DNA from: Nocardia uniformis NBRC 13702
Lineage (GTDB): Bacteria > Actinomycetota > Actinomycetes > Mycobacteriales > Mycobacteriaceae
Direction of reading: 5' to 3'
Length of the DNA stretch: 61,061 nt
Assembly (NCBI RefSeq): GCF_001613345.1
Contig: NZ_BDCE01000088.1
Span: 1 to 61,061 of the forward strand
Part shown: positions 51,785-60,302 of the stretch, piece by piece
Layout of the letters: every line of letters begins with the position of its first letter
Position numbering within the stretch: the stretch's first letter is position 1
Translations under genes and position numbers: made by a program
Notes under the pieces: model-generated
The model's input: the letters and a program-made list of their open reading frames with translations, nothing else
What the model was told of the DNA's origin: nothing
Database searches by the model: none

Positions 51785-53077
51785 GTGAGTGTGCATTCGG
51801 CGGTCTCGGTGATTACGACGAAGCGTGACGGGGGAGAGCTCAGCGACGACCAGATCGACTGGGTGGTGGACGCCTTCACCCGTGGTGAAGTGGCCGACGA
51901 GCAGATGGCGGCGCTGGCCATGGCCATTGTGTGGCGGGGGATGACGCGGCGGGAGACCGCGCGCTGGACCACCGCCATGATCGGTTCGGGTCGGCGATTG
52001 GATTTCACCGATCTGCCGCGGCCGACCGTCGACAAGCACTCCACGGGTGGCGTGGGAGACAAGATCACCTTGCCGCTGGCTCCGCTGGTCGCGGCCTGCG
52101 GGGCGGCGGTGCCGCAGCTATCGGGACGTGGGCTCGGACATACCGGTGGCACCCTCGACAAGCTGGAGGCGATCGCGGGCTGGCAGGCCGATATCTCGGT
52201 GCCGCGGATGCGGGAGATCCTCGCGGATCCGAAGGCAGGCGCGGTGGTGTGCGCGGCGGGGGTCGATCTGGCGCCCGCCGATAAGCGGCTCTACGCGCTG
52301 CGCGACGTGACCGGCACGGTCGAATCCATTCCGCTCATCGCCAGCTCCATTATGAGCAAGAAGATCGCCGAGGGCACCGGGGCGCTGGTGCTGGATGTGA
52401 AGGTCGGGCGCGGGGCGTTCATGAAGGAGTTCGATACCGCCCGCGAATTGGCCACGGCCATGGTGGAACTGGGAGCCGATGCCGGAGTGCGCACCGTGGC
52501 GCTGCTGACCGCGATGAACTCCCCGCTCGGCTGCACCGCCGGCAATGCGCTCGAGGTCGCCGAATCCATCGAGGTGCTCGCGGGCGGTGGGCCCGCCGAT
52601 ATTGTCGAGCTCACCCTCGCGTTGGCGCGAGAGATGCTGACACAGGCCGGAATCGACGATGTGGACCCGGCCGACGCCCTGGCCGACGGTCGGGCCATGG
52701 ATCACTGGCGCGCCATGGTCAGCGCCCAGGGCGGCGATCCGGACGCCCCGCTGCCGCGCGCGAAGCACACCGAAACCGTCAAGGCCCCCGGCACCGGAAC
52801 ACTGACTCGCCTGGACGCTCTCGATATCGGGTTGGCGGTTCGGCGGCTGGGTGCGGGTCGCGCCCGGCAGGGCGATCCGGTCCAGGCGGGAGCGGGCATT
52901 GTCCTGCACGCCAAACCTGGCGACCCTGTCTCCGCAGGCCAGCCCCTGCTCACCCTGCATACCGATACCCCCGAAGTCATTCCCTCCGTGCTGGAAGCGC
53001 TCGGCGGTGCCTTCGATATCGGCGCGGCGGACGAATTCACCGCCACCCCACTGCTGTTGGACCGTATCGAACCCTGA
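51785..53077 (+). CDS. deoA: Thymidine phosphorylase
   Basis: 430 residues; phosphorolysis of thymidine/deoxyuridine. Signature SGRGLGHTGGTLDKLEAI and the phosphate site KHSTGGVGDK. Works after cdd in pyrimidine deoxynucleoside catabolism. GTG start. Confidence 0.96.
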   Translation: MSVHSAVSVITTKRDGGELSDDQIDWVVDAFTRGEVADEQMAALAMAIVWRGMTRRETARWTTAMIGSGRRLDFTDLPRPTVDKHSTGGVGDKITLPLAPLVAACGAAVPQLSGRGLGHTGGTLDKLEAIAGWQADISVPRMREILADPKAGAVVCAAGVDLAPADKRLYALRDVTGTVESIPLIASSIMSKKIAEGTGALVLDVKVGRGAFMKEFDTARELATAMVELGADAGVRTVALLTAMNSPLGCTAGNALEVAESIEVLAGGGPADIVELTLALAREMLTQAGIDDVDPADALADGRAMDHWRAMVSAQGGDPDAPLPRAKHTETVKAPGTGTLTRLDALDIGLAVRRLGAGRARQGDPVQAGAGIVLHAKPGDPVSAGQPLLTLHTDTPEVIPSVLEALGGAFDIGAADEFTATPLLLDRIEP

Positions 53078-53137
53078 CCACAGCCTCCCGAAATGCCCGA
53101 CCCACCCGCCGAAACGGCGGTTGCGGTGGAGAGGGTG

Positions 53138-53410
53138 ATGAATCGAACCAAATCCCGATTGGCGCGTTCGGTTTCAGCCGGGCTGGCGGGTGCGGCCGTC
53201 GCCACCACTCTTCTCCTGGCAGCACCGATGGCCGGTGCCCGGGAGCCGGATGTCTGGCCCCCGAAGCCATCCACCTCGGAGTCCGAGCCGCGCCCGTACT
53301 ACGTCAACTGCACGCAGGTGCAGCGGGAGGAGAGCGGACCCCTCCTCGCGGGCCAACCTGGCTACCGCCCCGGCTTGGACAAGGACGGCAACGGCATCGC
53401 CTGCGATTGA
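53138..53410 (+). CDS. Secreted excalibur-domain protein
   Basis: 90 residues. Signal peptide (basic start, then LARSVSAGLAGAAVATTLLLAAPMAGA) and a C-terminal excalibur Ca-binding motif: YYVNCTQV...YRPGLDKDGNGIACD with the DxDxDG-like loop and two Cys. Role unknown, often cell-surface. ATG 53138 has GGAGAGGG upstream. Confidence 0.87.
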   Translation: MNRTKSRLARSVSAGLAGAAVATTLLLAAPMAGAREPDVWPPKPSTSESEPRPYYVNCTQVQREESGPLLAGQPGYRPGLDKDGNGIACD

Positions 53411-53442
53411 TCGCACCGCGGCATGGTTTTTGGATACGCAAC

Positions 53443-53572
53443 GTGACAACTGATCTCGTGAGATTCGGGGTAACTCGTCGGGTACGCCCAAGACTCGACC
53501 CCCACTTGACGTATGTACGGGTCGAGAAATTTCGTGGCACTCAGCCGCCCGCTGAAGTTTCGGGGAGGCGGG
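53443..53572 (+). ncRNA. Paired 130-nt RNA-like element, copy B (upstream of add)
   Basis: Gapless match to 18309-18438. Here the variable central part forms a perfect CGACCC / GGGTCG stem where copy A has a different possible pairing, while GGGGTAACTCGTCGGG, TACGCCCAAGAC, GTACGGGT and the 3' CCGCC...GGCGG stem are retained. It ends 20 nt before the add ATG, and the purine-rich GGGGAGG in the 3' stem could mask or serve as a ribosome site, which fits a cis-acting leader. Confidence 0.52.
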
Positions 53573-53592
53573 GGAGCGTCTAACGTGGATTC

Positions 53593-54684
53593 ATGACTGG
53601 ACCGACGCCCCTAACCCTTGCTTCGATCCGCCAGGCACCCAAGGCCGTACTGCACGATCATCTCGACGGCGGGCTGCGGCCCGCGACCGTGCTCGAGTTG
53701 GCGCGTGACTGTGGATATGACCAGCTTCCGGCCGCCGACGCCGATACCCTCGGCCGGTGGTTCCGAGACGCCGCGAACAGCGGATCGCTGGAACGCTATC
53801 TGGAAACCTTCGACCACACCGTGGCCGTTATGCAGACCCCGGAAGGGCTGCGACGGGTCGCCCGGGAATGCGCGATCGATCTCGCCGACGACGGTGTGGT
53901 GTACGCCGAGGTGCGATTCGCGCCGGAACAACACCTCGAGGCCGGACTCAGCCTCGACGAGGTGGTCGAGCACACCCTCGAGGGCTTCCGGGAGGGGGAG
54001 CGGCTCGCCGCCGAGGCGGGCCATCCGATTCGCGTCACCTGCCTGCTCACCGCCATGCGGCATGCGGCCCGCGGGCGCGAGATCGCCGAACTCACGGTGC
54101 GCTTCCGCGATCGCGGCGTCGGCGGTTTCGATATCGCCGGAGCCGAGGCCGGATACCCTCCCACCCGGCACCTGGACGCCTTCGAATACCTGCGATCGCA
54201 GCACGCGCACTTCACGATTCACGCGGGCGAGGCCTTCGGTCTGCCGTCCATCCACGAGGCGCTGGCCTTCTGCGGATGCGATCGGCTCGGGCACGGAGTG
54301 CGCATTACCGATGACATCACCGACTCCGCCGACGGTCCGAAGCTTGGCCTGGTCGCGAACTATGTGCGAGACATGCGAATTCCGCTCGAACTGTGTCCGT
54401 CATCGAATGTGCAGACCGGTGCCGTGCCGTCGCTGGAGAAGCATCCGTTCGACGTCCTGGCCCGGCTGCGCTTCCGCGTTACCGTCAATACCGACAACCG
54501 GTTGATGAGCGACACCACAATGAGCCGCGAAATGCACAAGCTGGTAGCGACTTTCGACTACGGCTGGAGCGATCTGGAGCGATTCACCATCAATGCCATG
54601 AAGTCGGCGTTCATTCCATTCCCGGACCGGTTGCGGATTATCGACGAGGTGATCAAGCCGGGGTACGCGGTCCTGCTCGGCTGA
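53593..54684 (+). CDS. add: Adenosine deaminase
   Basis: 363 residues; deaminates adenosine and deoxyadenosine. HDHLDGGLRP, HAGEAFG, RLGHGVRI, ELCPSSNVQTG and VNTDNRLMS supply the Zn and catalytic residues. ATG start close behind the RNA-like element. Confidence 0.97.
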   Translation: MTGPTPLTLASIRQAPKAVLHDHLDGGLRPATVLELARDCGYDQLPAADADTLGRWFRDAANSGSLERYLETFDHTVAVMQTPEGLRRVARECAIDLADDGVVYAEVRFAPEQHLEAGLSLDEVVEHTLEGFREGERLAAEAGHPIRVTCLLTAMRHAARGREIAELTVRFRDRGVGGFDIAGAEAGYPPTRHLDAFEYLRSQHAHFTIHAGEAFGLPSIHEALAFCGCDRLGHGVRITDDITDSADGPKLGLVANYVRDMRIPLELCPSSNVQTGAVPSLEKHPFDVLARLRFRVTVNTDNRLMSDTTMSREMHKLVATFDYGWSDLERFTINAMKSAFIPFPDRLRIIDEVIKPGYAVLLG

Positions 54685-55013
54685 CGCCTGCTGGACGTGC
54701 CGCGCGCTTCGGCCCGAGACCGTAGGGCCTGTGGACTGTTGTGCGTTCCGGGCTCGGCCCCGAGCCCGCTGGACCTTCGTGTGGTTGGGTCGGCCGGTCC
54801 GGATGTCGCCGTATGCGTCGTGGAGGGCCCTCGGTCCGGTGTACAGCCCACGCGGTCCGCGCTGCCCGGACATGTTGCGCGGTCTGCGGCTCAGCCCGAG
54901 ACCGGTATATGTGCGTGTACGACCGTGGCGATGGGACCGGCCGGGTAGGCGCGCGGGCCCAGCGGGAAGGCGGGCGAGTCCGGGTGGACGAGGGTTCGTT
55001 ACCGTGGCGAACC

Positions 55014-55676
55014 ATGACGACTCTGCGGATCCCCGGCCGATTCAACGGGCCGCCCGATTCGGGCAATGGCGGCTACGTGGCGGGCCTGCTGGCCGCCCGG
55101 CGCGATGATGCCGTCGTAACGGTCGTGCTGCGGAGCCCGCCGCGACTGGAGGTTCCGCTGGCCGTCCGTGACGGCGGACTGTTCGACGGCGACACCCTGG
55201 TCGCGCAATCCACCCCCGGACAGTTCCAACAGGACGCGCCTCGGCCGGTGCCGTATCCGGAAGCGGCGGCCGCGACCAGCGAATACCAGAGCAATACGAT
55301 CTTCGGCCACTGCTTCGTCTGCGGCAGCGAGCGCACCGACGGACTGCGCATCCAACCCGGCGTGGTGAGCGAAGGGGTGGTGGCCGCACCCTTCACCCCC
55401 GACGGCACCGTCGATATCGGCGTGCCCCTGCTGTGGGCCGCCATGGACTGTCCCGGTGGCTGGTCCGTTCCCGAAATGTTCGAGCGCCCAGCGGTTCTCG
55501 GCTCCATGACCGCCACGGTCCACACGCTGCCGAAACCAGGCGAGCAGTGCGTGGTCGTCGGCGTATTCCGTGATCAGGAGGGCCGCAAGGCCCGCACGTC
55601 GACCGTGCTCTACGGTGCGGACGAGCGGTTGCTCGGCCGCGCCGAGCAGGTGTGGATTCGGCTCGCCGCGGCCTGA
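55014..55676 (+). CDS. Hot-dog-fold thioesterase-like protein
   Basis: 220 residues. IPGRFNGPPDSGNGGYVAG, a short CFVCG motif and LWAAMDCPGGW fit a family of actinobacterial hot-dog proteins annotated as thioesterase-like. Substrate unknown. ATG 55014; the open frame extends upstream in low-quality sequence. Confidence 0.78.
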   Translation: MTTLRIPGRFNGPPDSGNGGYVAGLLAARRDDAVVTVVLRSPPRLEVPLAVRDGGLFDGDTLVAQSTPGQFQQDAPRPVPYPEAAAATSEYQSNTIFGHCFVCGSERTDGLRIQPGVVSEGVVAAPFTPDGTVDIGVPLLWAAMDCPGGWSVPEMFERPAVLGSMTATVHTLPKPGEQCVVVGVFRDQEGRKARTSTVLYGADERLLGRAEQVWIRLAAA

Positions 55677-55711
55677 TTGCCGCCAGCGCCCTGCGGCTGC
55701 ACGGGCTGGGT

Positions 55712-55787
55712 CGTCATTCCGGCGTGTTCTCGGCCGGAATCCGCACTTCCGCATTGTGATCCCGGCCAAAAGCATGCCGGGATGACG
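55712..55787. repeat. Double-hairpin palindrome, copy 6
   Basis: Arms CGTCATTCCGGCGTGTTCTC / AAAAGCATGCCGGGATGACG, downstream of the thioesterase gene. Confidence 0.85.
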
Positions 55788-55940
55788 AGGTGTGGCAGGT
55801 ATGCCGTGTTGGCCGGGTGTGGCAAGCGTGGCGGGGCGATCGGTGTGGCAGGTATCCGGTTTCGACCGGGTGTGGCAAGTATCGCGGGTGGATAGGACCG
55901 GCTCGCGCGCTGGAGCTCGGTGGTTTGTCTGGATAGACAG

Positions 55941-55977
55941 CGGTGCCCTCTCCCCGCAATGCGGGGAGAGGGCACCG
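55941..55977. terminator. 17-bp perfect GC-rich hairpin
   Basis: CGGTGCCCTCTCCCCGC, loop AAT, exact complement. Serves both convergent genes (55014 and 55997). No T-run. Confidence 0.8.
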
Positions 55978-55996
55978 AGTCGAATCAGCCTGTGGC

Positions 55997-57253
55997 TCAG
56001 CTCTTCGTGAGGTCCCAGCCCTTCTGGACCTCGAGCCGGGCTTCGAGCGCCTGCTCCAGCACCCGCCACTGCGCCGCCTCGGCGTCGAACGGTGCGCTCG
56101 GGGCCAGGCGGCTCGGGTCCGGGTTCAGCAGGTAGGAGACGTACCAGCCGAGCGGGGTGGAGGGGGCGAGAGCCGTCTCCACGGCATCGTCTTCGGCGTA
56201 ATCGGCTGCGTCGGTGAGCAATTCGACCGCCAGGTCGAGCTGTTCCACATCCACCGCCTTCGGGCCGGTGGCGAGATCGTCGGCGAGGCCCGGCAGCACG
56301 TAGACGTTCTCGTCGGTGACCTCCACCTCCAGCGAACCGTCGATCGCGGCGGTCTGCACCTCGCCGTAGGTGCTCACCTGCGCCAGATCGTGTTCGTGGT
56401 CGTCGGCCAGGTAGCGGGCCAGCGCGCGCTCGGAGGTGAAGACGGTGATGGTGCCGTCGGTGCCGAGGAAGACCGGCTCATCGTCGAGGTAGCAGCGCAG
56501 CGTGAAGTAGATGCCATCGGAAGTGATGATCTTGACCGGATCGATGCCGACATCGTGCCAGAACGACTCGTCGTCGTCCTCGTCGTCGAGGTCGACCTGC
56601 TCGATATCCTCATCGGTCTCGGCCGCATCCTCGGCGTCGACGATATTCTCTTCCGCCGCAAGCAGTTCCGCCTCCGCGATGGCCACCGCGTCGGCATCGA
56701 CATCCGGGGACTCGACCACCGAGTCGATGGCGTCGAGCACCGCGTCCCAATCCTTGTTGATGGCCGCGCCGATCTGGTCCCACAGCTCGCCACCCTCCTG
56801 GCCCACGAAGGCGCCCACGCCACCGGGCAGCGCGCCCAGGGCCGGATGCGAGCCGAAGAATTTGGTGACCACGTCGAGTTCGCAGACCTCGCCGATATTG
56901 CGCACCATGTCGAGGGTTTCCTCGAGTTCGCCGACGATTTCCGCATCCGGATCGCCCGCGACCAGCTCCATGACCCCGACCAGATCGAAGACGTACTGCT
57001 CTTCGGGCTCCAGTTCGGCCGCCGACAAGCCGGCGATGATCTTCCATGCCGGGTGGTCGACCAGGTCGTTGTCGGCGTTGTTGCGAATGAACGCGGCCAG
57101 CTCCGCGACGGTCTCGAAACCGTAGAGGGAGTCCTCGTGTCCGAGGAATGCCTCCCACTCGTCGTCACCGTCCCGCCAGCGCGGTGCCCACAGGGTGACG
57201 AGATCGCCGTTGGTCAGACCGAGCTCGATCGGGACGATGTCTCCAGAAGCCAT
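55997..57253 (-). CDS. Conserved actinobacterial acidic protein (Rv3311-like)
   Basis: 418-residue, very acidic protein resembling M. tuberculosis Rv3311 in length and position. Contains an Asp/Glu-rich central segment (DEDIEQVDLDDEDDDES) between two mixed alpha/beta halves. Sometimes annotated primosomal, without support. Twenty-five nt downstream of the YbaB-like gene, so may be the last gene of that transcript. Confidence 0.8.
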   Translation of the reverse strand: MASGDIVPIELGLTNGDLVTLWAPRWRDGDDEWEAFLGHEDSLYGFETVAELAAFIRNNADNDLVDHPAWKIIAGLSAAELEPEEQYVFDLVGVMELVAGDPDAEIVGELEETLDMVRNIGEVCELDVVTKFFGSHPALGALPGGVGAFVGQEGGELWDQIGAAINKDWDAVLDAIDSVVESPDVDADAVAIAEAELLAAEENIVDAEDAAETDEDIEQVDLDDEDDDESFWHDVGIDPVKIITSDGIYFTLRCYLDDEPVFLGTDGTITVFTSERALARYLADDHEHDLAQVSTYGEVQTAAIDGSLEVEVTDENVYVLPGLADDLATGPKAVDVEQLDLAVELLTDAADYAEDDAVETALAPSTPLGWYVSYLLNPDPSRLAPSAPFDAEAAQWRVLEQALEARLEVQKGWDLTKS

Positions 57254-57278
57254 GCCGGAAGCCTAGCCAGTGGCGGCG

Positions 57279-57608
57279 TCAGGCACTATCCGGGTCGCCC
57301 GCAACATTTCCCGGCGTGAATGACTCGTTCAATCGGGCAACGATCCGGGAGCGTTGCGCACCCGCTTCAGCGGCCGCCCGGCCGCACGCCCACAGGATCA
57401 ATTGTGCGACCTCGGCGGGCGGTCGGGAGGTCACCGATTCGGTCAGCCACAGGCCGACGAGCGCACCCTCGCCGTCGACTTCGGCGGTGACCGAGCCATC
57501 GTCGGCACGGAAGCTGCCGCGCACCCGCTTCAGGTCGTAGAGTGCCGCCTCGAGGGCCTCCAGCTGGTTGGTGACCCCGGTGACCAGCGCGTCCATCTCC
57601 GCGCTCAT
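57279..57608 (-). CDS. YbaB/EbfC-like protein
   Basis: 109 residues: N-terminal helix (MDALVTGVTNQLEALEAALYDL) then strands SFRADDGSVTAEVDGEGALVG, the YbaB/EbfC layout of ESX-associated copies. Start overlaps the previous stop (ATGA). Confidence 0.75.
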   Translation of the reverse strand: MSAEMDALVTGVTNQLEALEAALYDLKRVRGSFRADDGSVTAEVDGEGALVGLWLTESVTSRPPAEVAQLILWACGRAAAEAGAQRSRIVARLNESFTPGNVAGDPDSA

Positions 57609-57943
57609 ACCGGCTTCACCCAACTCGTCTGCCCGGTGTCTTCGTCGTCGAGGCGATCGAGTTCGTCCACCGCGTCCTGGCGGGTGGGTAGGCCGAGACG
57701 GTCGAGGGCGTCGTCCGGCATACCCGCCTCGGCGAGGAGTTCGCGGCGACGCGCCTTGGCGGCAATGGTCGAGCGCTTGGTCAGCCGCAGGATCTCATCG
57801 GCGAGAGCCTGTGCACCGTAACGGTATTCGCCGCGGTCGAAGGAGATCTCCACCGGCATGCCCTGATCGGTCGCGCGGACCGTCACGGTGCCCGCGCGCG
57901 AGCTGCTGCTCGCCACGGTCACATTCGGAACCGGCGCGCTCAC
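57605..57943 (-). CDS. Hypothetical protein, possibly YbaB-related
   Basis: 112 residues. GTVTVRATDQGMPVEISFD plus a basic helix (EILRLTKRSTIAAKARRREL) resemble the core of YbaB-like proteins, followed by an acidic tail ending SWVKPV. GTG start overlapping the tiny ORF upstream, and overlapping the next gene downstream; clearly part of one translational chain. Function unknown. Confidence 0.7.
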   Translation of the reverse strand: MSAPVPNVTVASSSSRAGTVTVRATDQGMPVEISFDRGEYRYGAQALADEILRLTKRSTIAAKARRRELLAEAGMPDDALDRLGLPTRQDAVDELDRLDDEDTGQTSWVKPV

Positions 57944-58074
57944 GCTGCCTCCACAGCTCCGGAGTGGCCCGCCCCGGGGGTACGAGTTGGTATCGCGACG
58001 GCCTGGCCGCTCATGTCGTGTCCATCTAGTGAGTGGTCTCGCGACCCGCGCTCCCGCACGCCCTGACCGCTCAT
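57940..58074 (-). CDS. Candidate 44-residue microprotein
   Basis: ATG 58074 overlaps the stop of the NlpC/P60 gene (ATGA) and its TGA overlaps the GTG start at 57943. It exactly bridges an otherwise empty 127-nt gap. The sequence has two MSGQ(G/A)V segments (MSGQGVRERGSRDHS and DMSGQAVAIPT). No known family. Confidence 0.5.
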   Translation of the reverse strand: MSGQGVRERGSRDHSLDGHDMSGQAVAIPTRTPGAGHSGAVEAA

Positions 58075-59222
58075 GCCGTCGGCCTGTAGAAACCGAGGAA
58101 CCGCATTCCTGAGTTCTCCGTTCGAATCGGACCTACCTGGACGGGATTGCCCGCCTCCACCAATTGCCCGTTGCCGATCACCATGGCCACGTGCCCGTCC
58201 CACACCAGCAAATCGCCCGGCAGCACCTCGCCCGGACCCACCCGCATATGCCCATCGCCCTGCTGCTGCGCCAACCGCGGTAGCGGCACTCCGGCCTCCG
58301 CGTACGCCCACTGCGTCAGCCCGCTGCAATCCAACCCCACACCGGGTGTGGTGCCGCCCCAGACATACGGCGTGCCCACCTCGCTGAGTGCGTTGCGCAC
58401 CGCGTCCGCCGCCTGCTGATTGGGCGCTTCCACGGTACTGCCGTCGGGGAGCGTGATCTTCACCCCCTGTCCGGTCGAGCTGGGATGGGTGCGGTCGTCG
58501 GCCGTCGGTCGCGTGCTGGCCGGGGTGGTCGTCGAACTGCCGAGTGCGGCCGGAACGGTGAGCGCGCCACCCGCCAATTGTGACCCGGTATCGAGCATTC
58601 GCGTACCGAGCGCCGTGCCGGAACCCGAGTCGTATCCCACGACCCCGCCGACACCGGCCGGTGTGGTCGATGAGGAGTCCGACTCGACCACCACGGGTCC
58701 AGCGGGTACCGGGGTCGGCGGCGGAGTGATCAGCTCACCCATCGCGGCGGTCTCCTCCTCGAGCTCCACCCGCACCCGCCGCACCACAGCGAGCGCCCGC
58801 CCCAGATGGTCGATAGCGACCGCCACCACCGCCCCGATCCCGGTCGGGCCCAGTGCGGCCGGTCCCAACGCCGCCACCGCCGAAGTGAACGACCGCAGAA
58901 TCTCCTCCAACTCCCGCTGTCCGCTGGCCACGATGCCCGTAGCTCGCTCCACCACCTCGGCCATCGCTCGCCCTCGATCGGCCAATTCCGCCAGTGAGGT
59001 CTGCCCCCGCATCTCCTGTCCCATGGCGGCATCCCCGCCCACCCCCTGCCACACCCCATACAGCTGATCGATCCCCACCCGCCCCGCCGAATGGATCGCA
59101 TCGAGCTCATCGGACAACCGCCGCAACACCTCCGCGGCCTCGCCGCCCCCACTCCCCGCCCCCAGGCTCGCCCGCAGAGCAGTGATCGGTTGCGCCAACG
59201 CGGCGATATCGACCGCACTCAT
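58071..59222 (-). CDS. NlpC/P60 hydrolase with WXG-like N-terminal domain
   Basis: 383 residues. The N-terminal ~150 are all-helical with a W-x-G turn (LYGVWQGVGGDAAMG), resembling type VII secretion substrates, and there is no Sec signal. A Pro/Ser/Thr linker leads to the C-terminal C40 peptidase domain (~265-383): Cys in DCSGLTQWAY, His in WDGHVAMVIG, and a polar residue in QLVEAGNP. Likely a peptidoglycan hydrolase exported by an ESX system (inference). Confidence 0.87.
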   Translation of the reverse strand: MSAVDIAALAQPITALRASLGAGSGGGEAAEVLRRLSDELDAIHSAGRVGIDQLYGVWQGVGGDAAMGQEMRGQTSLAELADRGRAMAEVVERATGIVASGQRELEEILRSFTSAVAALGPAALGPTGIGAVVAVAIDHLGRALAVVRRVRVELEEETAAMGELITPPPTPVPAGPVVVESDSSSTTPAGVGGVVGYDSGSGTALGTRMLDTGSQLAGGALTVPAALGSSTTTPASTRPTADDRTHPSSTGQGVKITLPDGSTVEAPNQQAADAVRNALSEVGTPYVWGGTTPGVGLDCSGLTQWAYAEAGVPLPRLAQQQGDGHMRVGPGEVLPGDLLVWDGHVAMVIGNGQLVEAGNPVQVGPIRTENSGMRFLGFYRPTA

Positions 59223-59225
59223 CGC

Positions 59226-59384
59226 TCACCCCCGCACCCGACACCCACGCCACCCCTGCGGCCGCCCCCTATGACAATCGGCCAGCCCCGCACGGATCCG
59301 GCCCGGTGCCGCGGCGTGTGGTGTGCGCCTTCGGCACGATGCCACGACAGCGCGATGCCCTGCCCGGCCGGCTCGCGCGTTCAT
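59226..59384 (-). CDS. Candidate 52-residue Arg-rich ORF
   Basis: ATG 59384 overlaps the preceding gene's stop (ATGA); its TGA ends 3 nt before the NlpC/P60 ATG. Very Arg/Gly/Ala-rich (MNARAGRAGHRAVVASCRRR), so it may be only a high-GC coincidence or a coupling leader. No family recognised. Confidence 0.35.
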   Translation of the reverse strand: MNARAGRAGHRAVVASCRRRTPHAAAPGRIRAGLADCHRGRPQGWRGCRVRG

Positions 59385-59839
59385 ATCCCCGGCTCCGCCA
59401 TGGCCGTGCCCGTGCCAATCGCCCGAGCGGCTCGCGACTCATCGGTGCCGCCACCGGATCGCACACCGGTTGGCCGCACCGCACGATCGAATACGACTGT
59501 CATGTGTTTCTCCTTGGTGGCGGCGTGCGACAGGGCCGACGCGGCCTCGCGATCGAATACGCGGTGCTTCCGAACAACCGCGTCGTGCACCCGGGGCTGG
59601 AGTGCGACGGCGCGTCGGCGGTCCGCCGCGGCCTCGGCCGCGGTGCGCGGGCTGTCCGCCCGGCTGGATGCGACTACAGGCGGCAGAGCGGCTGTGGCGG
59701 TCGGATACTGCGGCGCGGCGCGTGGTGCCACGAGATCGGTGGCTGTCACCGCGCGGGGTGCCCGCGCGGCACGTCCCCATGCCGTCGAACCTGCGGCGGT
59801 CCCGAAGAACCGTGCGGCCCGGTCGGATACGGCCGTCAT
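59381..59839 (-). CDS. Hypothetical Ala/Arg-rich protein in the type VII-like operon
   Basis: 152 residues. ATG overlaps the EspC-like stop by 4 nt. MTAVSDRAARFFGTAAG start; Ala-rich helices with SSRADSPRTAAEAAADRRRAVAL; a second Met segment KHMTVVFDRAVRP. No domain recognised; may be a chaperone or a secreted partner. Confidence 0.6.
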   Translation of the reverse strand: MTAVSDRAARFFGTAAGSTAWGRAARAPRAVTATDLVAPRAAPQYPTATAALPPVVASSRADSPRTAAEAAADRRRAVALQPRVHDAVVRKHRVFDREAASALSHAATKEKHMTVVFDRAVRPTGVRSGGGTDESRAARAIGTGTAMAEPGI

Positions 59840-60159
59840 GCGCCCAGCTCCGCGGCGGTGGCGCGGAGGGTGTTCGCGCGGGCGGTGTCGGTCGCGGCGT
59901 AGAGGCTCGCCGCGCCCGTGGATGTGGTGCTCATGCTGGTCAGTACTGCCGAGAGGGTGCCGACCGTGGCGATATGTCCGGCGTGGGCGGCGGTGTAGGC
60001 GGCTACGAAGTCGGTGCCGATGAGGCCGAGGAGCGGGGTGAGTAGGTGAGGGCTGGCGGCTGCGCCGTGGGTGGCGGCGGTGGCCAGGTCGGTGGCCAGG
60101 AGTTGGGTTGTGGCGGCGTGGGTCAGCAGGCCGTCGGGATCGACCGTGAGTCGGTGCAT
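59836..60159 (-). CDS. EspC-like type VII secretion target
   Basis: 107-residue helical-hairpin protein of the ESX-1 EspC-like family (DUF2580). Two long helices around LLGLIGTDFVAAYTAAHAGH; near the C-terminus SLYAATDTARA contains the Y-x-x-x-D secretion signal. First gene of the minus-strand chain, divergent from upp. Confidence 0.8.
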   Translation of the reverse strand: MHRLTVDPDGLLTHAATTQLLATDLATAATHGAAASPHLLTPLLGLIGTDFVAAYTAAHAGHIATVGTLSAVLTSMSTTSTGAASLYAATDTARANTLRATAAELGA

Positions 60160-60302
60160 CGCAGTCCCCCAATACGCGAAGTGTCGGCAGAGTGGGTCGT
60201 TCAGGGAATTGGACGCGTGGCGCGGCGGGGCGGTTCCGGGGACGACGGAAAAGCGCAGGCCGTCGGCGTGGCGTCGGCTGACTCGCCGTATCCTCTCCTT
60301 AC

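Larger units (their letters stand above)
55677..55996. other. Convergent gap with palindrome, GTGTGGCA repeats and terminator
   Basis: Contains copy 6 of the palindrome, then five degenerate GTGTGGCAAGT/GGTGTGGCAGGT repeats with TATCGC/GTTTCGACC between them (55790-55890), then a 17-bp hairpin. No coding evidence. Confidence 0.6.

Noticed and set aside
55943..57319. 458-codon plus-strand frame antisense to the Rv3311-like gene
   Set aside because: No motif, crosses a strong terminator hairpin, overlaps a conserved gene.
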